Shown: one piece after another, positions 1 through 6,020 of the stretch | Layout: the number at the start of each line of letters is the position of its first letter | Numbering within the stretch: the stretch's first letter is position 1 | Assembly: GCA_046726955.1 (NCBI GenBank) | Contig: JBKPBQ010000085.1 | Span: 1 to 9,320 of the forward strand | Length of the DNA: 9,320 nt | Reading direction: 5' to 3' | Source: CAVPGH01 sp046726955 | GTDB taxonomy: Bacteria > Acidobacteriota > Vicinamibacteria > Fen-336 | The notes under the pieces: model-generated | Database searches by the model: none | Told to the model about the DNA's origin: nothing | The model's input: only the letters and a program-made list of their open reading frames with translations | Position numbers and translations under genes: made by a program

Positions 1-194
1 GTCTCCTTCTCGGTCTTCAGCATCAAGTGCAGGCCGGGGTGGTCGGTCGCGACCTTGGACTCGTGCGTCTGCGTGACCTCGCCCCGCACGGTCACCTCTG
101 TGGCGGTGTCGTACTCTCCCGCGGCCCGAGCCTGGCCGCAGACGCTCGCGGCGGCGAGGAGGACCGTGGCAATGGTCAAGACGGTGGCTCTCAT
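1..194 (-). CDS. Small secreted protein, N-terminal part (truncated by window edge)
   Basis: The reading frame starts at the ATG whose complement is at 192-194 and runs off the left edge after 64 complete codons. The first residues, MRATVLTIATVLLAAASVCG, form a typical signal peptide with a probable cleavage after QARA or ARAA, so the product should be exported. The mature part begins GEYDTATEVTVRGEVTQTHE and continues towards PGLHLMLKTEKE. The pattern of a short beta strand with 'V.G.V' followed by 'GLHL.LKT' resembles small periplasmic OB-like proteins of unknown function; this is recall of a general look, not an identified family. A strong ribosome-binding site (GGAGGTG, complement of 202-208) lies seven bases upstream and fixes the start. 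The gene follows the M3 peptidase on the same strand after a 172-base gap, so it may have its own promoter. Function unknown. Confidence 0.72.
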   Translation of the reverse strand, partial: MRATVLTIATVLLAAASVCGQARAAGEYDTATEVTVRGEVTQTHESKVATDHPGLHLMLKTEKE

Positions 195-201
195 GGGTGT
201 G

Positions 202-208
202 CACCTCC
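202..208 (-). promoter_or_regulatory. Ribosome-binding site of the truncated secreted protein
   Basis: On the minus strand this reads GGAGGTG, seven bases before the ATG at 194. It is a near-perfect Shine-Dalgarno sequence and supports the small minus-strand reading frame as a real gene. The rest of 195-366 shows no convincing promoter: a TTGACT on the minus strand (324-329) has no -10 box at a suitable distance. Confidence 0.65.
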
Positions 209-366
209 CTCGCGGCGCCCCGCGCCGTCCGGCAGTGACACCCCTCGCGCCACGCGGGGGACGCGAAGCAGCCTGCCTGGGTCGCAGGGTACTGCTCTAG
301 AACCTCGGCCGGCCGCCCGGCGGAGTCAATGGATCGATTGGACCCCGTCGAGTATCGGCGGCTGCC

Positions 367-2505
367 TTACTTCGTCGCGGGCGCGACGAGACCGCGCCGC
401 TCCAGGAAGGGCTGGATCGGCGGATCGCCTCCGGTGAAGTCGCGGAAGAGCGTCATCGCGTCCTCGCTCCCGCCGCGTGACAGCAGCTTCCCGCGGAAGC
501 GGTCCCCGTTCTCGCGGGTGAGGCCGCCGTGGGCCTTGATCCACTCGACGCTCGCCGCGTCGAGCACCTCGCTCCAGAAGTACGAGTAGTACCCGGCCGA
601 GTAGCCGCCCGCGAAGATGTGCGAGAAGTACGTGCTCCGGTAGCGCGGAGGCACCGGCGGGAAGTCGGCGCCGTTGTCGGCGAGGGCCTTCGCCTCGAAG
701 GCGAGCACCCCGTCGGCTCCGGGCAGCTCGCCGGCGCGCCGCTGGTGCCACGCCTGGTCGATCACGTTCGCGCCCACGAGCTCCGTCGTGGCGAAGCCCT
801 GGTTGAACTTCTGGGCCGCCGTCACCTTGTCGAGGAGCTCCTGGGGAATCGGCGCGCCCGTCTGGTAGTGCTTGGCGTAGTTGAGCAGCACGTCGGGCCA
901 GCTCATCCACATCTCGTTCACCTGCGACGGGTACTCCACGAAGTCCCGGGGCACCGTCGTGCCCGCGAAGCGCGGGTAGCGCACGCTCGAGAACATCCCG
1001 TGCAGGGCGTGGCCGAACTCGTGGAACATCGTGCGCACCTCGTCGTGCGTGAGGAGCGTGGGCTCGCCCTTGGGCGGCGGCGGCACGTTGAGGTGGTTGG
1101 CGATGACCGGCTTCGTGCCGAGGAGGGCGGACTGCGGCACGTACGCGGTGGCCCAGGCCCCGCCGTTCTTGTTCGGCCGCGCGTAGGCGTCCATGATGAA
1201 GAGCGCGAGCGGGGAGCCGTCGGCGTCGAAGACGTCGAAGACGCGCACCGTCGGTTCGTAGACGGGCAGGTCCTTCCGCTCCTTGAACCTGAGGCCGTAG
1301 AGCCGGCCCGCGGCGTAGAAGACGCCGTCCTTGAGCACGCGGTCCAGCTCGAAGTAGGGCTTGAGCTGCGACTCGTCGAAGGCGTAGCGGGCCTTGCGCA
1401 CCTTCTCCGCGTAGTAAGCCCAGTCCCAGGACGCGAGCTCGAAGCCGCCCTTCTCCGCGTCCACGATCTTCTGCATGTCCGCGGCCTCGCGCCGGGCGTT
1501 GGCCACCGCGGGCGGCCCGATCTGGGCGAGCAGCTTGTTCACCACGTCCACGCTGCCCGCCGTCTGCTCGTCGAGCTGGTAGGCGGCGTGGTTCGCATAG
1601 CCGAGGAGCGCGGCTCGCTCCGCGCGAAGCCGGGCGATCGTGGCCGTGGTCTGCCGGCTGTCGAACTCCCCGCCGCGGCTGCCGCGCGCCAACGAGGCCT
1701 TCATGATCCGCTCGCGCAGCGCCCGGTTCTCGAGCGAGGCGAGCGGAGGCTGCCCGGTCGTGTTCGCGAGGCGAACGAGGAACTTGCCCTCCTGGCCCGC
1801 GGCCTTGGCGGCGTCCGCGGCCGCCGCGACCTGCGCCTCGCTCAAGCCGGCGAGCTCGGCCCGGCTGTCCACGATCACGGCGGACGCGTCGACCTCCTTG
1901 AGCACGTTCTGGTTGAAGGTCGTCTGCAGCGTCGCCAGCTCGGTGTTGAGCGCCTTCAGCTTCTCCTTGTCCGCCTCCGACAGCGTCGCCCCCGCCCGTA
2001 CGAAGTCCTTGTGGTAGCGCCAGAGCAGCCGCTTCGACTCGGCGTCGAGGCCGAGCTCGTCGCGCCTGTCGTAGAGAGCCTTAACCCGAGTAAACAGCGC
2101 GGGGTCGAGCGTGATCGCGTCGTTGTGCGCGGAGAGCTTCGGCGCGATGTCGCGCTGCAGCTTCTGCATCTCCGGGCTGGTGTTGGCGCCGTTCAGCGCG
2201 AAGAAGATCCGGTTCGTGCGCTCGAGGAGGTCGCCCGCCCTCTCCATGGCCACGATCGTGTTCTCGAAGGTGGGCTTCTCGGCGCTCCCCGCGATGGCCG
2301 CGATCTCTCGGCGGTGCTCCGCCATGCCCTGCTCGAACGCGGGCCCGAAGTGCTCGGTCTTGATCGCGTCGAAGCGCGGGTAGTGGAAGGGCAGGGAGCT
2401 CTCGGTCAGCAGCGGGTTCTCCGACTCCGCCGCCGCGAGGGTGACGCCGAGGCACAGCGCGACGGGCAGGATCAGGGTCAGCGAGCAGGTAAAGGGCGTG
2501 GCCAT
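367..2505 (-). CDS. dcp: Exported M3 family metallopeptidase, peptidyl-dipeptidase Dcp type
   Basis: This 712-residue zinc peptidase should release dipeptides from the C-termini of oligopeptides. Residues 1 to about 26 (MATPFTCSLTLILPVALCLG then VTLAAAES) form a signal peptide, so a periplasmic or secreted location is likely. The mature N-terminus, NPLLTESSLPFHYPRFDAIK, is characteristic of Dcp/oligopeptidase A proteins. The catalytic HEFGH lies at residues 495-499 (zinc ligands H495 and H499, general base E496). The third ligand is E524 in DFVEYPSQVNEMW. Near the C-terminus, YFSHIFAGGYSAGYYSYFW carries the tyrosine-rich substrate-binding loop of M3 enzymes. Length matches full-length Dcp (about 680-720). 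The frame is open further upstream, but the ATG at 2505 puts the signal peptide at the N-terminus; an ATG at 2574 would add 23 residues ahead of it. No clear ribosome-binding site precedes either. The gene is divergent from the PEGA lipoprotein. The family is secure; the Dcp subgroup is very likely. Confidence 0.95.
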   Translation of the reverse strand: MATPFTCSLTLILPVALCLGVTLAAAESENPLLTESSLPFHYPRFDAIKTEHFGPAFEQGMAEHRREIAAIAGSAEKPTFENTIVAMERAGDLLERTNRIFFALNGANTSPEMQKLQRDIAPKLSAHNDAITLDPALFTRVKALYDRRDELGLDAESKRLLWRYHKDFVRAGATLSEADKEKLKALNTELATLQTTFNQNVLKEVDASAVIVDSRAELAGLSEAQVAAAADAAKAAGQEGKFLVRLANTTGQPPLASLENRALRERIMKASLARGSRGGEFDSRQTTATIARLRAERAALLGYANHAAYQLDEQTAGSVDVVNKLLAQIGPPAVANARREAADMQKIVDAEKGGFELASWDWAYYAEKVRKARYAFDESQLKPYFELDRVLKDGVFYAAGRLYGLRFKERKDLPVYEPTVRVFDVFDADGSPLALFIMDAYARPNKNGGAWATAYVPQSALLGTKPVIANHLNVPPPPKGEPTLLTHDEVRTMFHEFGHALHGMFSSVRYPRFAGTTVPRDFVEYPSQVNEMWMSWPDVLLNYAKHYQTGAPIPQELLDKVTAAQKFNQGFATTELVGANVIDQAWHQRRAGELPGADGVLAFEAKALADNGADFPPVPPRYRSTYFSHIFAGGYSAGYYSYFWSEVLDAASVEWIKAHGGLTRENGDRFRGKLLSRGGSEDAMTLFRDFTGGDPPIQPFLERRGLVAPATK

Positions 2506-2731
2506 GGCCGAAGTATCGCCCGAGAAGACATCGATCCGAAGCCGGCGGTACGACAGCCCAGTCGCTGCGCGCATCGCCCACTCGGTGTGCGCACGCTGCC
2601 CGCCGACGCGGCGGGGATGCTGCGCAACCGCCAGCGCGGGCTGTGGTTGACGCGGAACAGAAGAGCCCTCCCTCGGCGGCATCGTTCGTGCTCTCGAGCC
2701 AGCGACGAAGTCGCACCGCATGAGGTGAATC
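2506..2731. other. Divergent intergenic region between peptidase and PEGA lipoprotein
   Basis: This 226-base gap must hold promoters for both divergent genes. A TTGACG at 2647-2652 could be a -35 box for the plus-strand lipoprotein, but no good -10 box lies 16-18 bases after it. I see no convincing inverted repeat, small gene or RNA here. Its high GC content makes it hard to separate from coding sequence by eye. Confidence 0.4.
2721..2727 (+). promoter_or_regulatory. Ribosome-binding site of the PEGA lipoprotein
   Basis: TGAGGTG, containing GAGGTG at 2722-2727, lies four bases before the ATG at 2732. It supports this start, which also places the signal peptide at the very N-terminus. Confidence 0.55.
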
Positions 2732-3214
2732 ATGAGCAGGCAGATTCGTCGGCTCCGCCTTCGGCTCCTGGCGGCCGTCGTCCTGTGCGCGGGGGCGCTG
2801 TCCGCGGCGGGTTGCGCGACGCTCGCGCACGGGAGGCACCAGGACGTGGAGATCGCGTCGGAGCCGCCCGGGGCGAGCGTGCGCGTGGGCGAGACCCTGG
2901 TGGGAGTCACGCCAGCCCGGCTCTCCCTCGAAAGAAGGCAAGCCCACCTCGTCCTGCGCGTCGAGAAGGAGGGCTTTCGGCCAGTCGAGGTCCCGCTCGT
3001 GCGGAAGACCTCGGGGTGGATCGCCCTGAACGTGGCGGCCGGCGGAGCCCAGTTCGCCAACCAGGGACTGTCGTCCACCAGCCAGGCAGCGACGGCGGCC
3101 GTGGTGGTGGGCGCTCTCGCCTTCGGCACCGACTACCTGTCGGGAGCCGCGTATCAGCTCGACCCGCCTCGAGTCCACGTCGTCTTGGAGCCGCTCGATC
3201 CGCCGCGTCGCTGA
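2732..3214 (+). CDS. PEGA-domain lipoprotein
   Basis: This 160-residue protein starts with a basic stretch (MSRQIRRLRLRL), a hydrophobic core and a lipobox-like site AAGC, with C28 as the probable lipidated cysteine; the -3 position is Ala rather than the usual Leu. Residues about 37-92 form a PEGA domain: VEIASEPPGASVRVGETLVG then VTPARLSL, and KEGFRPVEVPL, the short surface beta module named after its 'PEGA' motif. A small-residue-rich hydrophobic stretch follows at about 118-140 (AAVVVGALAFGTDYLSGAAY). The ending, YQLDPPRVHVVLEPL, matches a layout I recall from small PEGA lipoproteins, in which a glycine-rich hydrophobic segment precedes a final 'LDP..V.V.L' strand. The likely location is the inner or outer membrane facing the periplasm. 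The role is unknown; PEGA domains are generally linked to surface or envelope proteins. It is followed after 58 bases by the oxidoreductase gene on the same strand, with no obvious functional link. Confidence 0.85.
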   Translation: MSRQIRRLRLRLLAAVVLCAGALSAAGCATLAHGRHQDVEIASEPPGASVRVGETLVGVTPARLSLERRQAHLVLRVEKEGFRPVEVPLVRKTSGWIALNVAAGGAQFANQGLSSTSQAATAAVVVGALAFGTDYLSGAAYQLDPPRVHVVLEPLDPPRR

Positions 3215-3251
3215 CACCGCACACGCAACGACGGCGAGAGTGATAGCCTGA

Positions 3252-3268
3252 AGCCCTTTTCCCGGGCT
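3252..3268 (+). promoter_or_regulatory. Short hairpin just upstream of the oxidoreductase start
   Basis: AGCCC (3252-3256) and GGGCT (3264-3268) can pair around a seven-base TTTTCCC loop, ending four bases before the GTG start. The octamer GATAGCCT lies just upstream at 3242-3249. The gap has no clear Shine-Dalgarno sequence, so this small stem may affect initiation, or it may be chance in GC-rich DNA. There is no U-tract after the stem, so it is not a standard terminator. Confidence 0.3.
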
Positions 3269-3272
3269 ACGA

Positions 3273-4877
3273 GTGAGAGTCGACCCCGACGCCGTCGTGG
3301 TGGGCGGAGGCCACAACGGCCTCACGGCCGCCGCCTACCTCGCGAGCGGAGGCCTCCGGGTGCTCGTGCTCGAGCGGCGCGAGGTCCTCGGCGGGTGCTG
3401 CGTCACGGAGGAGATCGCGCCCGGCTGTCGGGCCTCGACCACGTCCTACATCGCGAGCATGCTCCGCCCCGAGGTCATCCGCGACCTGCGGCTCAAGGCG
3501 CACGGGCTGCGCATGGTGCCCTGCGATCCGGCGCTCCAGGTGCCGTTCCCCGACGCCGACGTCGTCGCCTGGTGGGCGGACATGGGAGCCACCGTCGCCG
3601 AGCTGAAGCGCCTGTCACCGACAGACGCGGAGACGTTCGCGCGGATCGATGGCCGGCTCAAGAAGCTCGCGCGCTACCTCCAGCCGTTCTTCCTCGAGCC
3701 GCCGCCCGACGTCCACGCCACGGGCGTCGCCGGCCTCCTGGAGGCAGTTCGCGTGGGAAAGCGCTTCCGCGGGATCTCCGGCGACGAGATCGCGGAGATG
3801 GCCTCGTTCCTGACCGGGAGCCTCCGCGACTTCCTGGACCGCCACTACGAGTCGGAGAAGGTGAAGACGCTCGTGCTCGCCAACAGCGTCTACGGCAAGC
3901 ACGGCGGTCCCGGCCAGCCCGGAACGGCGCTGGGGCTGCTCTTCCACCTGCTCTCCGGCGGCGACCACGAGGAGCAGGGCTTCTACGGGCACGTCCTGGG
4001 CGGGATGGGGGCCATCACGCAGGCGATGGCCGCGGAGTGCCGCGCGCGCGGAGTCGAGCTCCGCACGGGCGCGCCGGTCGCCCGCATCGACGTGCGCGAC
4101 GGGCGCGTCCGCGGCGTCGTGCTCGGGGACGGTACCGAGATCGCGGCCCGGGTCGTCCTGTCGAACGCCGATCCCAAGCGCACGTTCCTGGGTCTCGTCG
4201 CGGCCGAAGCGCTCGACGAGGAGTTCCGCGCCCGAATCCGCGGGATCAAGATGGACGGGCCGTGCGCCAAGGTGAACCTGGTGCTGTCCGAGGAGCCGCG
4301 CGTGACCGGCATGCCCCGGGACGCGACTCCCCTCCGCCGCGCGCTCTTCACGCTCGTGCCGTCGCTCGAGTACGCGGAGCGGTGCTACGACGCGGCCAAG
4401 CACGGCGAGATCCCCGAGGAGCTGTGGGTGGACTGTGTCGTGGCGTCGAACGCCGACCCGGAGCTCTGCCCGCGCGGCCGGCACGTGATGACCTGCTTCG
4501 TGCAGTACGTGCCGTATCGCCTCCGCGAGGGGACGTGGGACGAGAAGCGCGATCTCCTCGGCGACCGGGTCGTCCGGAAGATCGGCGAGTACGCGCCGAA
4601 CGTCCCGGCCTCGGTCGTGGCCCGCCAGGTGCTCACGCCGCTCGACCTCGAGCGGGTCTACGGGCTCACCGAGGGCAACATCTTTCACGGAGACCTGAGC
4701 CTCGACCAGCTCTTCTTCATGCGCCCCGTGGCCGGCTGGGCGCGGTACCGCACGCCGGTGGCCGGCCTCTACCTGTGCGGCGCGGGGGCGCACCCGGGCG
4801 GCGGCGTCACCGGCGCGCCGGGCTACAACGCGGCGCGACGAGTGCTGGACGACCTGCGGGGAGGATCGCGATGGTGA
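3273..4877 (+). CDS. FAD-dependent oxidoreductase, PYROXD2 / phytoene-desaturase-like
   Basis: This 534-residue flavoprotein has an N-terminal Rossmann FAD-binding motif, AVVVGGGHNGLTAAAYLASG (GGGHNG at 11-16), with E34 in VLVLERR as the probable ribose-binding acidic residue. The following VLGGCCVTEEIAPGCRASTT and SYIASMLRPEV are typical of the PYROXD2 group (NAD(P)/FAD-dependent oxidoreductases related to carotenoid desaturases, COG1233). The C-terminal FAD contact GLYLCGAGAHPGGGVTGAPG (about 498-517) is intact. The length of about 530 is normal for the family. The substrate is not known for bacterial members, and the absence of carotenoid synthesis genes nearby argues against a phytoene desaturase role. 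The start is a GTG with no clear ribosome-binding site; it is the only start that leaves a normal short lead before the Rossmann strand. The stop overlaps the next gene by seven bases, so the two are probably one transcript. Confidence 0.92.
   Translation: MRVDPDAVVVGGGHNGLTAAAYLASGGLRVLVLERREVLGGCCVTEEIAPGCRASTTSYIASMLRPEVIRDLRLKAHGLRMVPCDPALQVPFPDADVVAWWADMGATVAELKRLSPTDAETFARIDGRLKKLARYLQPFFLEPPPDVHATGVAGLLEAVRVGKRFRGISGDEIAEMASFLTGSLRDFLDRHYESEKVKTLVLANSVYGKHGGPGQPGTALGLLFHLLSGGDHEEQGFYGHVLGGMGAITQAMAAECRARGVELRTGAPVARIDVRDGRVRGVVLGDGTEIAARVVLSNADPKRTFLGLVAAEALDEEFRARIRGIKMDGPCAKVNLVLSEEPRVTGMPRDATPLRRALFTLVPSLEYAERCYDAAKHGEIPEELWVDCVVASNADPELCPRGRHVMTCFVQYVPYRLREGTWDEKRDLLGDRVVRKIGEYAPNVPASVVARQVLTPLDLERVYGLTEGNIFHGDLSLDQLFFMRPVAGWARYRTPVAGLYLCGAGAHPGGGVTGAPGYNAARRVLDDLRGGSRW
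4858..4865 (+). promoter_or_regulatory. Strong ribosome-binding site inside the end of the oxidoreductase gene
   Basis: GGGGAGGA sits in the last codons of the oxidoreductase gene, five bases before the ATG at 4871. It fixes the start of the methyltransferase and fits translational coupling across the seven-base overlap (4871-4877). Confidence 0.7.
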
Positions 4878-5851
4878 AGAAGGGAATCCTGGAACGGCTG
4901 GCCGAGGGCCCGGTGCTCGGCGACGGCGGATACCTCCTCGAGCTGGAGAAGCGCGGCTGGGTGCGCGCGGGGCCGTTCACGCCGGAGGTCGCGCTGCTGC
5001 GTCCGCAGGCGCTCGAGGAGCTGCACACCGAGTTCCGGGAGGCGGGATCCGAGGTGCTCCAGGCCCTGACCTTCTACGCCAGCCGCGACAAGCTGGCCAC
5101 GGTCGGCCTCGAAGACCGTCTCGCCGACCTGAACCGCGCCGCCGTCCGCATCGCGCGGAGTGTCGCGGGAGACCGCTGCCTGGTCGCCGGCAACATCAGC
5201 CTCACCTGGATGTACGAGCCGGACAGCCCCTCGTCCCGCGACAAGGTCCGCGCCACCTTCGACGAGCAGCTCGCGGTGCAGGTGGAGGAGGGCATCGACT
5301 TCGTGATCGGCGAGACGTTCTCGTGGCTCGGAGAGGCGCTCCTCGCCGTGGAGCGCGCGAAGAAGACCGGCCTGCCGGTGATGGTCACGATCTCCTTCGA
5401 GAAGGAGCCCCGGACCTCCGACGGAAGCACCGCGGCCGACGCGGCGCGCGCGCTCGTGGACGCGGGAGCGGACATCGTGGGCGTCAACTGCCTGCGCAGC
5501 CCGGACCTCATGCTCCCGTTCCTCGAGGAGATGCGAGCGGCCGTCCCCGCCTACCTCGCGTGCCAGCCGGTGGCCTACCGCACGCGACGGGAGTCGCCCG
5601 ACTTCACGAGCCTTCCCCAGTTCCCGCTCGAGCTCGATCCGCTCCAGCTCAGCCGGAAGGAGATGGCGGATTATGCGCGGCGGGCGCGGGACATCGGGGT
5701 GAACCTCATCGGCGCCTGCTGCGGCGCCGTCGCCACCCACGTCCGCGAGATGGCGCGCGTGCTCGGCAAGCTTCCCACCGACGAGCGGATGTGGAAAAAG
5801 GGCGGGCCCAAGCCGATGTCCGCGTACGAGTACTACGGCCACGAGGACTAG
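4871..5851 (+). CDS. Betaine-homocysteine S-methyltransferase-like protein
   Basis: This 326-residue protein belongs to the zinc-dependent homocysteine S-methyltransferase family (PF02574), which moves a methyl group to homocysteine to make methionine. It is closest to animal-type BHMT: the N-terminus KKGILERLAEGPVLGDGG, then LEKRGWVRAGPFTPE and ALTFYASRDKL, follows BHMT almost word for word, as does SLPQFPLELDP near the C-terminus. Predicted zinc ligands are C207 (GVNC), C283 and C284 (GACCG). D18 and E148 (IGETF) correspond to homocysteine-site acids. At positions aligned to the BHMT betaine pocket, human W44 becomes F36 (AGPFTPE) and Y160 becomes T149, while the Tyr of FYAS (Y69) is kept. 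BHMT is about 406 residues; here the chain ends about 42 residues after the CC pair, so most of the C-terminal oligomerisation extension is missing. The start is set by a strong ribosome-binding site. The family is secure; betaine as methyl donor is not. Confidence 0.92.
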   Translation: MVKKGILERLAEGPVLGDGGYLLELEKRGWVRAGPFTPEVALLRPQALEELHTEFREAGSEVLQALTFYASRDKLATVGLEDRLADLNRAAVRIARSVAGDRCLVAGNISLTWMYEPDSPSSRDKVRATFDEQLAVQVEEGIDFVIGETFSWLGEALLAVERAKKTGLPVMVTISFEKEPRTSDGSTAADAARALVDAGADIVGVNCLRSPDLMLPFLEEMRAAVPAYLACQPVAYRTRRESPDFTSLPQFPLELDPLQLSRKEMADYARRARDIGVNLIGACCGAVATHVREMARVLGKLPTDERMWKKGGPKPMSAYEYYGHED

Positions 5852-6020
5852 GGTGTACCTGAAGTCGTGTGCCGGCACGGGCGCGCGGCACTCGCTCGCG
5901 CGCTCCGCCTGAGCGAGCCCGGCGCCCAGGCGCCGCGCTCGCCATCGGTTCATCGTACAGTCGCGCGCTACAGCGAGGCGCGCGCACCCTTCGTTCCCAC
6001 ACGACTTCCGGTTCGAAGCT
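5852..6020. other. Convergent intergenic region
   Basis: This gap of 169 bases separates two genes that end towards each other. It is rich in inverted repeats: the long stem at 5913-5942, and a smaller GCGCGC pair (5963-5968 with 5978-5983) with a nine-base spacer. No reading frame here looks like a gene. It most likely carries transcription termination for both sides. Confidence 0.5.
5913..5942. terminator. Long GC-rich hairpin, possible bidirectional terminator
   Basis: The left arm GCGAGCCCGGCGCC (5913-5926) pairs with the right arm GGCGCCGCGCTCGC (5929-5942), giving 14 pairs with a single mismatch around a CA centre. It lies between the convergent methyltransferase and permease genes, 61 bases after one stop and 78 before the other. 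Neither side carries a T-run, so it is not a classical intrinsic terminator; GC-rich bacteria often use such stems. A competing stem is possible: CTCGCTC at 5891-5897 can pair with GAGCGAG at 5911-5917. Confidence 0.55.

Noticed and set aside
2506..3129. Upstream extension of the peptidase frame to give 920 residues
   Set aside because: The extension has no homology-like pattern, overlaps the lipoprotein gene on the other strand, and would bury the signal peptide.
529..3243. Very long open frame on the plus strand antisense to the peptidase
   Set aside because: It is an artefact of GC-rich coding DNA: the product is rich in Arg, Val, Glu and Leu with no domain, while the opposite strand encodes a textbook M3 peptidase.
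3215..3272. Possible SAM or other riboswitch before the oxidoreductase/methyltransferase unit
   Set aside because: The 58-base gap is too short and shows only one five-pair stem, with none of the conserved cores of known methionine-pathway riboswitches.
3615..4793. Long minus-strand frame opposite the oxidoreductase
   Set aside because: Shadow of the real gene; low-complexity Arg/His/Val-rich product without any domain.
3395..4870. Upstream extension of the methyltransferase frame
   Set aside because: The extra residues are an Arg/Ala/Pro-rich shadow of the oxidoreductase gene; the ATG at 4871 has a strong ribosome-binding site and starts exactly at the BHMT-like N-terminus.
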